In this document: positions 44,946 to 56,692 of the stretch, piece after piece
Layout of the letters: every line of letters starts with the position of its first letter
Position numbering within the stretch: the first letter of the stretch is position 1
Origin: Lentilactobacillus kisonensis DSM 19906 = JCM 15041
GTDB taxonomy: Bacteria > Bacillota > Bacilli > Lactobacillales > Lactobacillaceae
Direction of reading: 5' to 3'
DNA: 64,000 nucleotides
Assembly (NCBI RefSeq): GCF_001434135.1
Contig: NZ_AZEB01000012.1
Span: forward strand, 1-64,000
Program-made: the position numbers and the translations under genes
The notes under the pieces: generated by a model
What the model saw: only the letters and a program-made list of their open reading frames with translations
What the model was told of the DNA's origin: nothing
Database searches by the model: none

Positions 44946-46046
44946 ATGATGAAGATTGGAATTCCAAAGGAAATAAAGGAACAAGAGAATCGTGTTGGAA
45001 TGACACCAAGTGGTGTTGCTAATTTAATTCACGCCGGCCATGAAGTAATTGTTGAAGAAGGTGCTGGTGTTGGCTCGGGCTTCCCTGACGATCAGTACAG
45101 TACTGTTGGGGCAACTATGGGCAGTACAAATGATGCATGGAACGTAGATATGGTCATTAAGGTTAAGGAACCTTTACCATCAGAATATAAATACTTCCAC
45201 GAAGGATTAATCGTGTACACGTACTTCCACTTAGCAGCAGATCCGGATTTAACCCAAGCATTGCTGGACAATAAAGTTACGGCTGTTGCGTATGAAACAA
45301 TGGTTGGCCGAAATGGTGGCTTACCATTACTATTCCCAATGAGTGAGATTGCCGGTAGAATGTCAATCCAAATTGGTGCGCATTTCTTGGAGGAACCTCA
45401 TCAAGGAAAAGGCGTTCTGTTGTCTGGTGTAACTGGCGTTCGTCGTGGTAACATCACGATTATCGGTGCTGGGACAGTTGGATTTAATGCCGCGAAGATT
45501 GCCGTTGGTTTAAGTGCCAACGTCACAATTTTGGATATTAATGCGCAGCGACTAGCTCAAGTCGACGATATCTTTAACGGTAAAATTCAAACCTTAATTT
45601 CGAATCCGCATAATATTGCTGAAGCAGTTAAAAATTCCGATTTGGTTGTCGGCGCTGTTTTAATTCCAGGTCATACAGCACCTAAATTAGTTACTGCTGA
45701 GATGGTTGAGAGCATGGAAAATGGTTCTGTAATTGTTGATGTGCCAATTGATCAAGGTGGTATTTTTGAAACCAGTGTTAAAGCAACGACTCACGATGAT
45801 CCAATTTACATTTCTCACGGGGTTGTTCACTACACGGTTGCTAATATTCCGGGTGCGGTACCGAAGACCGCTACCGATGCATTATCAAGTGCAACTTTAC
45901 CATACGCCGTTGAAATTGCTAATAAGGGATTAACTGAAGCTGCCAAGGATAATACCATTTTGACTGGGATTAATACCTATGAGGGTAAGATAACAAATCA
46001 AGCGGTTGCTGAAAGTTTGAATTTAACCTATGACAAGTTTAGCTAA
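44946..46046 (+). CDS. ald: alanine dehydrogenase
   Basis: Interconverts L-alanine with pyruvate, ammonia and NADH. It has 366 residues. It opens [20 protein letters not shown]; the substrate-binding segment is [15 protein letters not shown], the catalytic histidine lies in TYFHLAADP, and the NAD fold starts [14 protein letters not shown]. Two adjacent ATG codons (44946 and 44949) both suit AAAGGA. It shares an operon with the permease downstream, suggesting use of amino acids as a pyruvate or nitrogen source when sugar is short. Confidence 0.95.
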   Translation: MMKIGIPKEIKEQENRVGMTPSGVANLIHAGHEVIVEEGAGVGSGFPDDQYSTVGATMGSTNDAWNVDMVIKVKEPLPSEYKYFHEGLIVYTYFHLAADPDLTQALLDNKVTAVAYETMVGRNGGLPLLFPMSEIAGRMSIQIGAHFLEEPHQGKGVLLSGVTGVRRGNITIIGAGTVGFNAAKIAVGLSANVTILDINAQRLAQVDDIFNGKIQTLISNPHNIAEAVKNSDLVVGAVLIPGHTAPKLVTAEMVESMENGSVIVDVPIDQGGIFETSVKATTHDDPIYISHGVVHYTVANIPGAVPKTATDALSSATLPYAVEIANKGLTEAAKDNTILTGINTYEGKITNQAVAESLNLTYDKFS

Positions 46047-46078
46047 TAAAGTCGTCACAGTTTAGTAGAGGTTCTATT

Positions 46079-47521
46079 ATGAAAAATAGTCGAATCAACA
46101 TTGATTTGGTGCTTAAAAACGCCAAAGATAGTAAGCGGAAGCGGACACTCGGACTATTTGATCTTTCAATCATGGGCATTGGTGCCATTATTGGAACTGG
46201 AATCTTGGTTTTAACAGGAATCGTTTCCGCTACGGCTGCCGGTCCGGCTGTTGTTATTTCATTTCTGATTGCGGGCTTTGCAAGTGCCGTGGTGGGACTG
46301 TGTTATTCTGAATTAACAACCAGCATTCCAAACTCTGGCAGCGCCTATGTGTATGCTTGGGTAGCAATTGGGCAGCGAATGGCGTTTCTAGCCGGTTGGA
46401 CGTTGCTAGGTGTGTATATTACGACGACGGCCATGGTTGCCAACGGCTGGACAGGTTACGTTAAGGCCTCGTTATCGGAAATTGGGGTCAACTTACCGAC
46501 TTCATTGATTGCATCACCATCGAATGGTGGGATCATTAATTTGCCAGCGGTACTCATGATTCTGTTAGTCACGTTGATATTGACGAGGGGGACCAGTGAA
46601 AGTAAGTTTTTCAATAATACGCTGGTAATGATCAAGCTGGCAGTTATCTTACTATTTATCTTCGTTGCTGTTCAAGACGTTAAAACAAGTAATTGGACAC
46701 CATTTATGCCCTTTGGTGTTCGTGGAATATTCACGGGAGCATCATTAGTGTTCTTCACTTTTCTTGGCTTTGATGCGTTAGCAACTTCAGCTGAGGAAAC
46801 TAAGGATGTTCAAAAAACGTTGCCAAGGGCAATTATTATTTCCTTGGTTGTCGTAACGTCGCTGTACATTATTGTTAGCATGATTATGACGGGCGTGGTG
46901 AGTTATCGACAACTAAACGTTCCGGAGTCAATGGCATACGTATTAATGGCAAAGGGGCATATTGCAGCTGCTCAAATTGTCTCCGTTGGGGCCATTATTG
47001 GTATCTTGGCGGTTGTTTATGCGTTTGTCTACGCTGCTTCAAACATTATGATGTCAATGAGTCGAGGCGGTTTTTTACCCAAGAAACTAGCATCGATTAA
47101 CAAATCCAGTAAGAGTCCTAATCGCGCACTCTGGTTGATTGGAATAATTGGGGCACTATTAGCAGGCGTGTCCAACGTTAAGCAGTTAGCAACGATTTCT
47201 AACGTTGGCTCACTGTGCGTGTTCTTTCTAATTTCGTTGATTGTTATTTTGCTAAGACGAGAGCAGCCAAACATTGAGCGACCGTTTAAATTGCCGTTTG
47301 GCTATACAATTCCAATATTGGCGATGATATTTTGTGCAGTGCTTTTGGTTAGCACAACCTTAGATGCCTGGATTACGTATCTTGTTTGGTTAGTTATTGG
47401 GGGATTAATCTTTATTTTCTATTCTCGTCACCATATTGATTTTGAGCAAGTGGCCTCAGGAGATGAAGATCAAGATAATGGGAAAAAAGATGCAGTAAGT
47501 CCCATCCAGTCAAACAATTAA
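46079..47521 (+). CDS. APC superfamily amino-acid permease
   Basis: A 480-residue transporter with about twelve membrane segments. The first contains GIGAIIGTGILVLTG, the unwound substrate-binding helix of the APC family, and FFTFLGFDALATSAEE is the conserved helix 6 region. It resembles YfnA-type cationic amino-acid permeases. It lies 32 bp after ald, so import of alanine or a related amino acid for Ald is a reasonable inference. Confidence 0.88.
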   Translation: MKNSRINIDLVLKNAKDSKRKRTLGLFDLSIMGIGAIIGTGILVLTGIVSATAAGPAVVISFLIAGFASAVVGLCYSELTTSIPNSGSAYVYAWVAIGQRMAFLAGWTLLGVYITTTAMVANGWTGYVKASLSEIGVNLPTSLIASPSNGGIINLPAVLMILLVTLILTRGTSESKFFNNTLVMIKLAVILLFIFVAVQDVKTSNWTPFMPFGVRGIFTGASLVFFTFLGFDALATSAEETKDVQKTLPRAIIISLVVVTSLYIIVSMIMTGVVSYRQLNVPESMAYVLMAKGHIAAAQIVSVGAIIGILAVVYAFVYAASNIMMSMSRGGFLPKKLASINKSSKSPNRALWLIGIIGALLAGVSNVKQLATISNVGSLCVFFLISLIVILLRREQPNIERPFKLPFGYTIPILAMIFCAVLLVSTTLDAWITYLVWLVIGGLIFIFYSRHHIDFEQVASGDEDQDNGKKDAVSPIQSNN

Positions 47522-47567
47522 TAGCCAATTCAGAGTGGATTACAAAGTTGTTGGTTTCAATATACAG

Positions 47568-47611
47568 ACAAAGAATCCGAATCTTCACTGGAGACTCGGA
47601 TTCTTTGTTTG
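47568..47611. terminator. terminator after the ald-permease operon
   Basis: ACAAAGAATCCGA (47568-47580) pairs perfectly with TCGGATTCTTTGT (47596-47608), followed by a short T run. Confidence 0.8.
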
Positions 47612-47812
47612 CAGTCCGTTTATAAAACAATTCCTTCTAACGATTCGCAATACAACGTTTGACATAAAGTAACGGCAGATCATGGCTATTTCCTATCATT
47701 GTTTTTTATAGCAATGTTAATTAATTGGGTTTTTGAACTCCTAAAATAAGGATTATTGCTTAATTAAGTTTATTGCCATATACAACTAATTACTAACACC
47801 GCAATAAGATGA

Positions 47813-47841
47813 TTGACAGTAGTGCCAACAAACATTAAAAT
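47813..47841 (+). promoter_or_regulatory. promoter of rny
   Basis: TTGACA, a 17 bp spacer and TAAAAT, leaving a leader of about 75 bases. A second TATAAT lies at 47872-47877 without a good -35. The 402 bp gap before rny otherwise holds the upstream terminator and AT-rich sequence with no gene that I can support. Confidence 0.65.
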
Positions 47842-47923
47842 GAGAGTTGTGTCAATAATCAAATAACATCTTATAATTGGTTTAGAAAAAATAATCATTT
47901 TATGATGATTTGGAGGTGAAGCC

Positions 47924-49504
47924 ATGAGTATGGCTGGAATAATCCTCGCAATCATCGCTATTATTGTTGTCGGTTTTGTTGGTATTATTAGTTTTATTAT
48001 CGGTAAATCTACACAGCGGAAGATCCAAGAAAAAGATCTTGATGCGGCAAATGGTTCTGCAAAGAACATTCTAGTTGAAGCCAAGAAAAAGGCGGAGACA
48101 GTTGTTAAGGAAGCAACGTTGTCAGCTCAGGAAAAGAATCACCGTTATCGGTCTTCAGTTGAAAAGGAATTGAAGAATCGAAGAGCGGAGATTCAAAAGC
48201 AAGAGGATCGACTGTTGCAAAGAGAAGAGGCTCTTGATCGTAAGGATAGTGCTTTCGAACGAAGAGAAAGTACCTTAAACCGAAAAGAGCAAAAGATTAA
48301 TCGGGAACAACAAAATTTAACTACACAACAAGAAGAAGCAAACTCACTAATTCAAAAGCGACAGGCTGAAGTTGAGCGGGTTGCCGCCTTTACTCAAGAA
48401 GAAGCCCGCAGCCTTATTATTAAAGAGACTAGCGAACAACTGGCTGACGAAAAGGCCCGAATGGTAAAAGAAAGTTACTATCAGGCACAATCAGAAGCCG
48501 ATGAAAACGCGAAGAATTTAATTATTGAAGCAATCCAACAAAGTTCGGCAGACGTGGTTTCCGAAACCACGGTTTCCGTTGTTAGCTTACCAAATGAAGA
48601 TATGAAGGGGAGAATAATTGGTCGAGAAGGCCGAAATATTCGAACGTTTGAAACGTTGACCGGAATTGATTTGATCATTGATGATACTCCACAAGCCGTT
48701 GTTCTGAGTGGGTTTGATCCAATTCGTCGTGAAGTCGCTAAGATGACTTTGGAAAAGCTAATTAAAGACGGTCGGATCCATCCAGCTCGGATTGAAGAGA
48801 TGGTTGATAAGAGCCGTAAAGAGCTTGATGAGCGAATTCAAGATATTGGAGAAGAAACGCTGTTTGACTTAGGAATTCATTCAATGAGTCCAGAAATGAT
48901 CAAATTAGTTGGTCAAATGAACTTTAAGATTTTTCACGGTCAGAATTTGCTTGGTCATTCAATTGAGGTTGCTAAGTTGGCTGGTGCCTTTGCATCAGAA
49001 TTAGGTGAGGATGTTACTTTAGCTAAACGCGCAGGATTATTACACGATATCGGAAAAGCTGCCAATAATGGCGTTGAGGGGTCGCATGTTCAAGTTGGCG
49101 TTGATTTAGCCAAGAAGTATCATGAAAGCCCAGTTGTCATTGACGCTATTAAGGGCTATGAAGATGATCATAAGCCAGAATCAATTATTGCAGAATTGGT
49201 CGCTGTAGCTGGTAAGATTGCTATTTCACGACCAGGTGCTCATAGTGATTCGCTTGAGAGCTTTGTTCATCGGCTAGATAGTCTGGAAAAGATTACTGAC
49301 GGCTTTGACGAGGTTCAAAAGAGCTATGCAATTCAAGCTGGTCGGGAAATCAGGGTTATTGCAAAGCCTGAAGATATTACCGATACACAAGCAATTGTAC
49401 TTGCTCGAAGAATCAAACAAAAGATTGAAACTGAAATGAAGTATCCAGGACACATCAAAGTAACGGTGATCCGCGAAATTCGTTCAGTCCAATATGCAAG
49501 ATAA
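47924..49504 (+). CDS. rny: ribonuclease Y
   Basis: A membrane-anchored endoribonuclease that starts bulk mRNA decay. It has 526 residues: an N-terminal membrane segment (about 4-27), a long coiled coil (about 30-200) rich in Glu, Arg and Gln, a KH domain (GRIIGREGRNIRTFETLTGI), and an HD domain with LLHDIGKA. The start is ATG behind GGAGGTG at 47911-47917; a second ATG two codons later is possible. Confidence 0.96.
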   Translation: MSMAGIILAIIAIIVVGFVGIISFIIGKSTQRKIQEKDLDAANGSAKNILVEAKKKAETVVKEATLSAQEKNHRYRSSVEKELKNRRAEIQKQEDRLLQREEALDRKDSAFERRESTLNRKEQKINREQQNLTTQQEEANSLIQKRQAEVERVAAFTQEEARSLIIKETSEQLADEKARMVKESYYQAQSEADENAKNLIIEAIQQSSADVVSETTVSVVSLPNEDMKGRIIGREGRNIRTFETLTGIDLIIDDTPQAVVLSGFDPIRREVAKMTLEKLIKDGRIHPARIEEMVDKSRKELDERIQDIGEETLFDLGIHSMSPEMIKLVGQMNFKIFHGQNLLGHSIEVAKLAGAFASELGEDVTLAKRAGLLHDIGKAANNGVEGSHVQVGVDLAKKYHESPVVIDAIKGYEDDHKPESIIAELVAVAGKIAISRPGAHSDSLESFVHRLDSLEKITDGFDEVQKSYAIQAGREIRVIAKPEDITDTQAIVLARRIKQKIETEMKYPGHIKVTVIREIRSVQYAR

Positions 49505-49529
49505 AAGATCAGACATTCTGGTCTTTTTT
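49505..49529 (+). terminator. intrinsic terminator after rny
   Basis: AAGATCAG pairs with CTGGTCTT (one wobble) around a five-base loop, then a T run. Confidence 0.82.
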
Positions 49530-49585
49530 CTTTTATAGATGTTAAACTTGTTTCAAATAAACTAGAAAGTATCGAGGAAAAGTTA

Positions 49586-50383
49586 ATGCGAGTTCTTTTT
49601 ATTGGCGATGTCGTTGGTAATATGGGGGTTCATATGATTGAATCCTATTTACCAAAGCTTAAACAAGAGATCAAGCCACAAGTAACTGTGGTAAATGGGG
49701 AAAATGCAACTTCTATGGGACGGGGGATTACCCTCAGCATCTATAAAAGAATGATGAGTGCTGGCGTGGACGTTGTGACCCTAGGCAATCATGCATGGAG
49801 TAATAATGAAATCTTAGACTTTATTGACGACACAAAGCGCCTCATTAGACCGTATAATTTCCCAAAACGGACGACACCTGGAAAAGGGTATACAATGGTT
49901 AACGTGAATGGCAGTCAGCTTGCTGTCCTTAACTTTCAAGGGCGGGTATTCATGGATAATTTGGACGACCCATTTGCTTTAGCTGATGAATTAGTGACCG
50001 AAATCCACAAAACTACCAACTGTATTTTTATGGACTTTCATGCTGAAGCAACCAGTGAAAAATTAGCGATTGCCAGGTACTTGGATGGTAAAATTTCAGC
50101 GGTTGTGGGGACTCATACTCACGTTCAGACTAACGATGCGCGTATTTTGCCGCAAAAGACAGGCTTTTTAACCGATGCTGGCATGACTGGACCTGCCGAT
50201 GGGATGCTTGGAATGAAGCCGGAGAGTGTCATTAACCGGTTTCTCAACCAACGTCCCGCGCGCTTTGAAGTTTTAGAAACCGGCCGGGGGATTATTTCCG
50301 GCTGCTACATTGATATTGATAGCAAAACGGGTCACACCACTCACATCAAGACAGTGATGTTAAGCGATGATCAGATAAATTAA
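49586..50383 (+). CDS. ymdB: YmdB family metallophosphoesterase
   Basis: A 265-residue calcineurin-like phosphodiesterase. Metal ligands lie in FIGDVVG (Asp), VNGENAT (Asn/Glu), LGNHAWS (Asn-His), DFHAEATSEK (His) and GTHTHVQT (paired His). The Bacillus protein hydrolyses 2',3'-cyclic nucleotides and affects RNase Y-linked gene expression. The rny-ymdB order is conserved. Confidence 0.92.
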   Translation: MRVLFIGDVVGNMGVHMIESYLPKLKQEIKPQVTVVNGENATSMGRGITLSIYKRMMSAGVDVVTLGNHAWSNNEILDFIDDTKRLIRPYNFPKRTTPGKGYTMVNVNGSQLAVLNFQGRVFMDNLDDPFALADELVTEIHKTTNCIFMDFHAEATSEKLAIARYLDGKISAVVGTHTHVQTNDARILPQKTGFLTDAGMTGPADGMLGMKPESVINRFLNQRPARFEVLETGRGIISGCYIDIDSKTGHTTHIKTVMLSDDQIN

Positions 50384-50419
50384 TTGAATGACTGAGTTAG
50401 ATTTAAGGGGACTTATAGC

Positions 50420-53026
50420 GTGGCAAAACAAGCACAAACACCAATGATGGTACAATATCAAAAAATAAAGGATCAGTACCCAGATGCGTTCTTGTTTTAT
50501 CGTCTTGGCGATTTTTACGAGATGTTTAATGATGATGCAATCAAAGGGTCGCAGTTGCTAGAACTAACATTAACCAATCGAAGCCGCAACGCGAAACATC
50601 CAATTCCAATGTGTGGGGTGCCACATAAAGCGGTCAAAAATTATATTGATATTTTAGTTGATCAAGGCTATAAAGTCGCAATTTGTGAGCAGATGGAAGA
50701 TCCCCGACTGACAAAGGGAATGGTTAAAAGAGAAGTCATTCAATTGGTTACTCCCGGGACCCAGGTAGATGTTGGTAGCGAGAATGCAAAAACAAATAAC
50801 TACCTAACTGCGGTGGTTAGTAATGAAAACGGTCAAGAATTTGCGTTTGCGTATGTTGATTTATCAACGGGTGAACTTAAAGTGGCTGACTTGGCGAACC
50901 AAGCGGAACTTGTTAACGAGTTGGTTTCATTGCAGACTAAGGAAACGGTGGTTGATTCAAAGCTGCCAACTGGCATTCAAGAGACAATTAAGAAACTTGG
51001 TATTTTGCGTTCAACACAACCGGAATTACCGGTTAACGCTTCGGTGAGTTACCTTAGTCAAGATGTCGCTCAGCCACTCATGAGACGGGTTTTAAAAATG
51101 CTGCTGGATTATATCCAAACGACTCAAAAACGCAGTCTAAGCCATTTGAAGCGCGCTGTTGTGTATGAACCATCTGACTTTCTTGAGATGGACCATAATT
51201 CTCAGTACAACCTAGAATTAACGAGAAATATTCGTACTGGCAAAAAGTCAGGAACTTTATTGTGGCTGTTGGATCAAACTAAAACAGCTATGGGCGGTCG
51301 TAAGCTTAAACAATGGATTGAGCGGCCATTGGTTAACTCTAATAAAATTAATGAGCGCCACGATGCCGTCGGAATTTTACTGGATCATTATTACGAGCGA
51401 AATCAGCTTCAAGATGAACTGATTAAAGTTTATGATCTTGAGCGTCTTGCTGGTAGAATTGCATTTGGCAGCGTGAATGGTCGGGATCTCATTCAGTTAA
51501 AGACGTCTTTACAGCAAGTTCCTAAAATCAAATATATTTTGGAACAAATTGCCGATAAGAGTTTTAAGGATATGCTAACTAAATTGGTGCCATTAGATGA
51601 TATCGTCAATAAAATTGAAACGGCTATTGTTGCTGAACCACCGATTTCAATTACTGATGGTGGGGTAATCAAGGATGGCTTTGACGACCAACTTGATAAG
51701 TATCGAGATGCCACTAATAATGGTCAAAAATGGCTTGCTGAGCTTGAAGCTAAGGAACGAAAAGTGACGGGGATTAATAACCTGAAAGTTGGGTTTAATC
51801 ACGTGTTTGGTTATTATATTGAAGTGACTAAGGTTAATTTAAGCAAGGTTCCCGTCGACCGTTACCAACGTAAACAGACTTTAGCCAATGCGGAACGGTT
51901 TTCAACGCCTGAATTAAAGGAGAAGGAAGCATTAATTTTAGAGGCTCAAGAACAAAGCAAGGCTTTGGAGTATAAGCTTTTTGTTAAGATTCGAGAAGAT
52001 ATCAAAAAAACGATCAAACGAATTCAAGACCTCGCTGATGCAATTGCTTCGTTTGATGTTTTACAAAGTTTTGCGGCAGTCAGCGAAGAGTATCGCTTTG
52101 TTCGACCAACATTAACTAATCAGCATGAAGTTGCCGTGAAGGACGGCCGTCATCCGGTTGTTGAAAAGGTGCTCGGGCATCAACAATATGTTCCAAACAA
52201 TGTTGAGATGGGCTCTGATACAAGTGTCCTATTGATTACAGGGCCCAATATGTCTGGTAAGAGTACTTATATGCGCCAGATGGCTTTAGCCGTTATCATG
52301 AATCAGATGGGCTGTTTTGTTCCCGCCAAAAAGGCTAAACTTCCCGTATTCGATAAGATATTTACCCGGATCGGGGCTGCCGACGATTTGATTTCTGGTC
52401 AAAGTACCTTTATGGTCGAGATGAAGGAAGCTAATGACGCAATTGAAAATGCGACGCCTAATAGTTTAATTTTATTCGATGAAATTGGCCGGGGAACAGC
52501 GACGTATGATGGGATGGCCCTTGCCCAGGCAATTATTGAATATGTTCATAATAATATTGGGGCTAAAACGCTCTTTTCAACTCATTACCATGAATTAACC
52601 ACTTTAGACGAGTCGCTTAATCAGCTTCAAAATGTGCACGTTGGCGCGACAGAATCTAATGGTGAATTAGTCTTCCTGCATAAAATTCAACCAGGCCCTG
52701 CCGACAAGTCATACGGCATTCACGTTGCTAAACTAGCTGGGTTACCAAACAACCTCTTAAGCCGGGCAAATGATATACTGACTAAATTAGAGAAGCAAGC
52801 AGAAGATGACCAGATAGATCGGAATCGTCATGATAATCACCAAGTTCAGTCGGTGACGCCCAAAGCTGAAGAGGAGGAGCAGATATCATTGTTCCCGCTT
52901 GAAACGGTCGATGATAATCAGGCTGAGGTCGTATCAGATATTAAGAAGCTTGATTTGATGTCTAAGACCCCGATGCAGATTATGAATCAAGTTTACAAAT
53001 GGCAACAGAAGATAAACAGAGAATAA
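50420..53026 (+). CDS. mutS: DNA mismatch repair protein MutS
   Basis: Recognises mismatches and recruits MutL. It has 868 residues. The mismatch-wedge motif is GDFYEMF near residue 32. The ATPase core has Walker [21 protein letters not shown], Walker [17 protein letters not shown] and the STHYHEL switch. The start is GTG behind AAGGGG at 50405-50410. mutL follows after one base. Confidence 0.97.
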   Translation: MAKQAQTPMMVQYQKIKDQYPDAFLFYRLGDFYEMFNDDAIKGSQLLELTLTNRSRNAKHPIPMCGVPHKAVKNYIDILVDQGYKVAICEQMEDPRLTKGMVKREVIQLVTPGTQVDVGSENAKTNNYLTAVVSNENGQEFAFAYVDLSTGELKVADLANQAELVNELVSLQTKETVVDSKLPTGIQETIKKLGILRSTQPELPVNASVSYLSQDVAQPLMRRVLKMLLDYIQTTQKRSLSHLKRAVVYEPSDFLEMDHNSQYNLELTRNIRTGKKSGTLLWLLDQTKTAMGGRKLKQWIERPLVNSNKINERHDAVGILLDHYYERNQLQDELIKVYDLERLAGRIAFGSVNGRDLIQLKTSLQQVPKIKYILEQIADKSFKDMLTKLVPLDDIVNKIETAIVAEPPISITDGGVIKDGFDDQLDKYRDATNNGQKWLAELEAKERKVTGINNLKVGFNHVFGYYIEVTKVNLSKVPVDRYQRKQTLANAERFSTPELKEKEALILEAQEQSKALEYKLFVKIREDIKKTIKRIQDLADAIASFDVLQSFAAVSEEYRFVRPTLTNQHEVAVKDGRHPVVEKVLGHQQYVPNNVEMGSDTSVLLITGPNMSGKSTYMRQMALAVIMNQMGCFVPAKKAKLPVFDKIFTRIGAADDLISGQSTFMVEMKEANDAIENATPNSLILFDEIGRGTATYDGMALAQAIIEYVHNNIGAKTLFSTHYHELTTLDESLNQLQNVHVGATESNGELVFLHKIQPGPADKSYGIHVAKLAGLPNNLLSRANDILTKLEKQAEDDQIDRNRHDNHQVQSVTPKAEEEEQISLFPLETVDDNQAEVVSDIKKLDLMSKTPMQIMNQVYKWQQKINRE

Positions 53027-53036
53027 GGTGATCTCT

Positions 53037-54968
53037 TTGAATAAAATTCACGAATTACCATCAATTCTAGCTGACCAAATTGCAGCAGGGGAGGTTGTTG
53101 AACGCCCTGCCTCAGTGGTTAAGGAATTAGTCGAAAATTCAATAGATGCTAACAGTACGGAAATTGATATTACGATTGAGGATGCTGGTTTAAAGCTTAT
53201 TAAGGTTGTCGATGACGGTAACGGAATTGATGCTTCCCAAGTGGAGACAGCTTTTTTGCGGCATGCCACTAGTAAAATTTCCGAACAACGCGATCTTTTT
53301 CGGGTTCGAACGCTCGGCTTTCGTGGTGAAGCGTTGCCAAGTATTAATTCAGTTTCTAATGTCCGAATGAAGACATCAACGGGCAATGTTGGCACTGAAG
53401 TAGTCTATAAGGGTGGTAAGCTCATTGAGCAGAAAGCCGCTGAATCACGGAAGGGAACAACGGTCGAGGTTCGGTCGTTATTTTATAACACACCGGCTAG
53501 GTTGAAGTATTTAAGCTCACCTAATACTGAATTGGCTAAAATTTCTGACATTGTTAACCGGTTAGCACTCGGTCATCCAGAAGTTGCGTTTTCGCTTATG
53601 AGTAACGGTCGTGAATTGTTAAGGACATCGGGTCGAGGCGATTTGTTGCAGGTCTTAGGGGCGATTTATGGTGTTAAAACGGTCACTAAGTTAGCCCAAA
53701 TTAAAGCTAATGACTTAGACATTAAGATAACGGGCTTTGTGAGCTTACCAGAGTTGACTAGAGCGAGTCGTAACTATATTTCTCTAATTTTAAATGGGCG
53801 CTTTATCAAAAATTATCCACTGACCAAGGCAGTTATTGAGGGTTATGGATCTAAACTCATGATCGGCCGTTTTCCAATCGCTGTCATTAAGATTAATGCC
53901 GATCCGGCTTTAATTGATGTCAACGTACATCCAACTAAACAAGAAGTTCGGATTAGTGATGAACCAGAAATTGGCCAATTAATTTCGGACGCAATTCGAA
54001 AGATGTTATCAGATAAGCAATTAATTCCTGATGCGACTCGTGACTTCCAAAAACGGTTTGATGCCTCTCCTAAACAGTTCAGTGTCTCAGTAGCCGACCA
54101 GGAGCAAACTAACCCGCCATTATTTGAGGCGGATGCTGCACCAGCTAGTGCAATTGATCAGCCTGATATTACCCCAGTGGTTGTGAAAACGAAGGATGAC
54201 CTTAATAGTCCCCCAGTCGCTAAATTCGATGAGTTACTTCAAAGTGAACCAAGTTCCGTGCCGATTTTTGAGGCCGATAATCACACCCCAGTGCCACCAA
54301 TCAGCCTTCTTAGCAGGCAACCTAAACCCAAGCAGGCTGAACTTGTCAGTGAAACCGGCTTTCCAGATTTAAGGTATATTGGTCAAGTTCACGGAACTTA
54401 TTTGGTGGCGGAAACTCCTGAAAGTATGTACTTGGTTGATCAGCACGCTGCGCAAGAACGGATTAATTACGAACATTATCGAAAGGCAATTGGGGAAGTA
54501 TCCGATGACCAACAGAAATTGTTGGTGCCAATCATTCTTGATTATGCGACTTCAGATTTTCTATTAATTAATGATCACTTGGAGTTACTGAATACTTTGG
54601 GAATCCATTTGGAACAGTTTGGGCAAAATAGTTTTATTGTTCGTGAACACCCAATGTGGTTTAAAGCTGGCCAAGAGGAAGATACAATCAAAGAAATGAT
54701 TGATTGGATTTTAACCGATCACAAAATATCAGTGGCAGCTTTCCGGGAAAAAACGGCTATTATGATGAGCTGTAAGCGGGCAATTAAAGCTAACCATCAC
54801 CTTGACGAACGGCAAGCCACTGCTTTGTTAAAGCGGCTGCCTGAGTGTGAGAATCCATATAATTGCCCTCACGGAAGACCAGTTCTTGTTAAATTTACTA
54901 ACGAAGATATTGAAAAAATGTTTAAGCGAATTCAGGATCCGCATCACACTGATCAGGAAATCATCTAA
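53037..54968 (+). CDS. mutL: DNA mismatch repair protein MutL
   Basis: A GHKL ATPase with a C-terminal endonuclease, 643 residues. The N-terminal motifs are [16 protein letters not shown] and [13 protein letters not shown] linker rich in Pro and Asp spans about 340-440. The nuclease motif [14 protein letters not shown] is present with CKRAI and CPHGRP, so it should nick DNA itself, as in bacteria without MutH. TTG at 53037 is chosen because AAGGTG lies six bases upstream and homologues begin at KIHELP; a GTG at 53028 overlaps that site. Confidence 0.95.
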   Translation: MNKIHELPSILADQIAAGEVVERPASVVKELVENSIDANSTEIDITIEDAGLKLIKVVDDGNGIDASQVETAFLRHATSKISEQRDLFRVRTLGFRGEALPSINSVSNVRMKTSTGNVGTEVVYKGGKLIEQKAAESRKGTTVEVRSLFYNTPARLKYLSSPNTELAKISDIVNRLALGHPEVAFSLMSNGRELLRTSGRGDLLQVLGAIYGVKTVTKLAQIKANDLDIKITGFVSLPELTRASRNYISLILNGRFIKNYPLTKAVIEGYGSKLMIGRFPIAVIKINADPALIDVNVHPTKQEVRISDEPEIGQLISDAIRKMLSDKQLIPDATRDFQKRFDASPKQFSVSVADQEQTNPPLFEADAAPASAIDQPDITPVVVKTKDDLNSPPVAKFDELLQSEPSSVPIFEADNHTPVPPISLLSRQPKPKQAELVSETGFPDLRYIGQVHGTYLVAETPESMYLVDQHAAQERINYEHYRKAIGEVSDDQQKLLVPIILDYATSDFLLINDHLELLNTLGIHLEQFGQNSFIVREHPMWFKAGQEEDTIKEMIDWILTDHKISVAAFREKTAIMMSCKRAIKANHHLDERQATALLKRLPECENPYNCPHGRPVLVKFTNEDIEKMFKRIQDPHHTDQEII

Positions 54969-55012
54969 ATTTGTGTCGTGGTTTTTGCCGAGGTGTGCTA
55001 AAATTTAACAAG

Positions 55013-55026
55013 CAAACATATGTTTT
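55013..55026 (+). promoter_or_regulatory. LexA box candidate upstream of ruvA
   Basis: CAAACATATGTTTT is a near-palindrome matching the CGAAC-N4-GTTC box at 12 of 14 positions, 22 bp before ruvA. Confidence 0.6.
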
Positions 55027-55047
55027 AGTTGAAGAGGAGTTTCTGGC

Positions 55048-55644
55048 ATGTTTGAGCTTTTAGATGGTTACGTGATAGATATTAAGCCAACTCACATCGT
55101 GTTACTTGTTGGTGGGGTTGGTTATTTGATTTATGCGTCTGATCCATACCGATTTACAATTGATAATGACAAGACTATTCGGGTCTATGTATATCAAGCC
55201 GTTAGCGATTCGGCAATCTTGTTATATGGCTTTCATGATATGGCAGATAAGCAGATTTTTGAAAAATTAATCGCTGTTTCTGGGATTGGTCCCAAGAGCG
55301 CGCTGGCAATTCTTGCTGGTAATGATCGGGATGGATTAATCTCCGCCGTTAAGAACAAGGATGTTAAATTTTTAACGAAGTTTCCCGGTGTTGGCAAGAA
55401 AACAGCTCAGCAAATTATTTTAGACTTACAGGATAAGTTGAATGATATTTCCGTCAACGGAGTGGTAACACAGACCGCTTCCTCGACAACCAAATCTAGG
55501 GAACTTGCAGATGCTTTATCTGCTTTGCAGGCACTTGGATATGGGGCCAAACAAATTGATGGCATCACAAGTGATTTGGAGATGAAATCCGGACTCACGA
55601 CTGATGAATACCTGAGTTTAGGGCTTAAATTACTGACGCATTAA
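55048..55644 (+). CDS. ruvA: Holliday junction helicase subunit RuvA
   Basis: Binds four-way junctions and loads RuvB. It has 198 residues: an N-terminal OB fold, a helix-hairpin-helix region with SGIGPKSALAILAG and FPGVGKKTAQQIILDL, and a C-terminal RuvB-binding domain with ALQALGYG. The start is ATG behind GAGGAG at 55033-55038. ruvB follows after 15 bp. Confidence 0.96.
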   Translation: MFELLDGYVIDIKPTHIVLLVGGVGYLIYASDPYRFTIDNDKTIRVYVYQAVSDSAILLYGFHDMADKQIFEKLIAVSGIGPKSALAILAGNDRDGLISAVKNKDVKFLTKFPGVGKKTAQQIILDLQDKLNDISVNGVVTQTASSTTKSRELADALSALQALGYGAKQIDGITSDLEMKSGLTTDEYLSLGLKLLTH

Positions 55645-55659
55645 AAGGAGGATGATAAT

Positions 55660-56688
55660 TTGACCAACCAAAAAGATGATCGCCTTATTTCTCCCGATAA
55701 TGTGGATTCAGAAGAAACCAGCATTGAAAAATCATTACGACCGCAAACCCTTGGTGAATATATTGGCCAAGATGACGTTAAAAATAAACTCAATGTATAT
55801 ATTGAAGCGGCCAAACAGCGGGAAGAGTCACTTGATCACGTTTTACTGTATGGCCCCCCTGGATTAGGAAAGACTACGCTTGCAATGGTGATTGCCAACG
55901 AAATGGCAGTCAGCATTCGAACAACGAGTGGTCCAGCGATTGATAAGCCCGGTGATTTGCTGTCACTTTTGAATGAACTCCAGCCAGGTGATGTGTTGTT
56001 CATCGATGAAATCCACCGTTTGCCTAAAGTAGTGGAAGAAATGTTGTATTCAGCAATGGAAGACTTTTACGTCGATATCATCGTTGGTCAAGGGTCTGAT
56101 GCTCATCCCATTCATTTTCCGCTGCCGCCCTTTACGTTAATTGGGGCTACTACCCAGGCTGGTGTGTTGGCAGCCCCGTTAAGAGACCGGTTTGGAATTG
56201 TTGAACATATGAACTATTACCGGGTCGCTGATTTGGAAGATATCGTGAAACGAACTGCCGATATTTTCCAAATCCCAATCCTTGAATCGGGCGCTCATGA
56301 AATTGCGTTGCGATCCCGGGGGACCCCGCGAGTTGCTAATCGATTGTTAAAACGGGTGCGCGATTTTGCCCAGGTATCAGACAAAACTAATATTGATCTG
56401 GAAATTGTCAAATACGCATTAAATAAGCTGAAGGTTGATAATCTTGGTCTTGATGACACCGATATTAAGTTGCTGACCACAATGATTAAATACTATGATG
56501 GTGGCCCCGTCGGATTAAATACGTTAGCAGCCAATATTGGTGAAGAAACGGATACGATTGCTGAGATGTACGAACCATACCTACTTCAAATTGGCCTGCT
56601 AAAACGGACTGCTAGGGGGAGAATGGTGACATCAAAGGCTTATGACCATTTAAATTACCCAATGCCCACAAAGCACGAAAGGGATTAA
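55660..56688 (+). CDS. ruvB: Holliday junction branch-migration ATPase RuvB
   Basis: An AAA+ motor, 342 residues. Walker [12 protein letters not shown] lies at about 65-75, Walker [10 protein letters not shown], sensor 1 LIGATTQAG and the arginine finger APLRDRFG; a C-terminal winged helix contains LKRTARGR. The start is TTG behind AAAGGAGG at 55644-55651. Confidence 0.97.
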   Translation: MTNQKDDRLISPDNVDSEETSIEKSLRPQTLGEYIGQDDVKNKLNVYIEAAKQREESLDHVLLYGPPGLGKTTLAMVIANEMAVSIRTTSGPAIDKPGDLLSLLNELQPGDVLFIDEIHRLPKVVEEMLYSAMEDFYVDIIVGQGSDAHPIHFPLPPFTLIGATTQAGVLAAPLRDRFGIVEHMNYYRVADLEDIVKRTADIFQIPILESGAHEIALRSRGTPRVANRLLKRVRDFAQVSDKTNIDLEIVKYALNKLKVDNLGLDDTDIKLLTTMIKYYDGGPVGLNTLAANIGEETDTIAEMYEPYLLQIGLLKRTARGRMVTSKAYDHLNYPMPTKHERD

Positions 56689-56692
56689 TATA

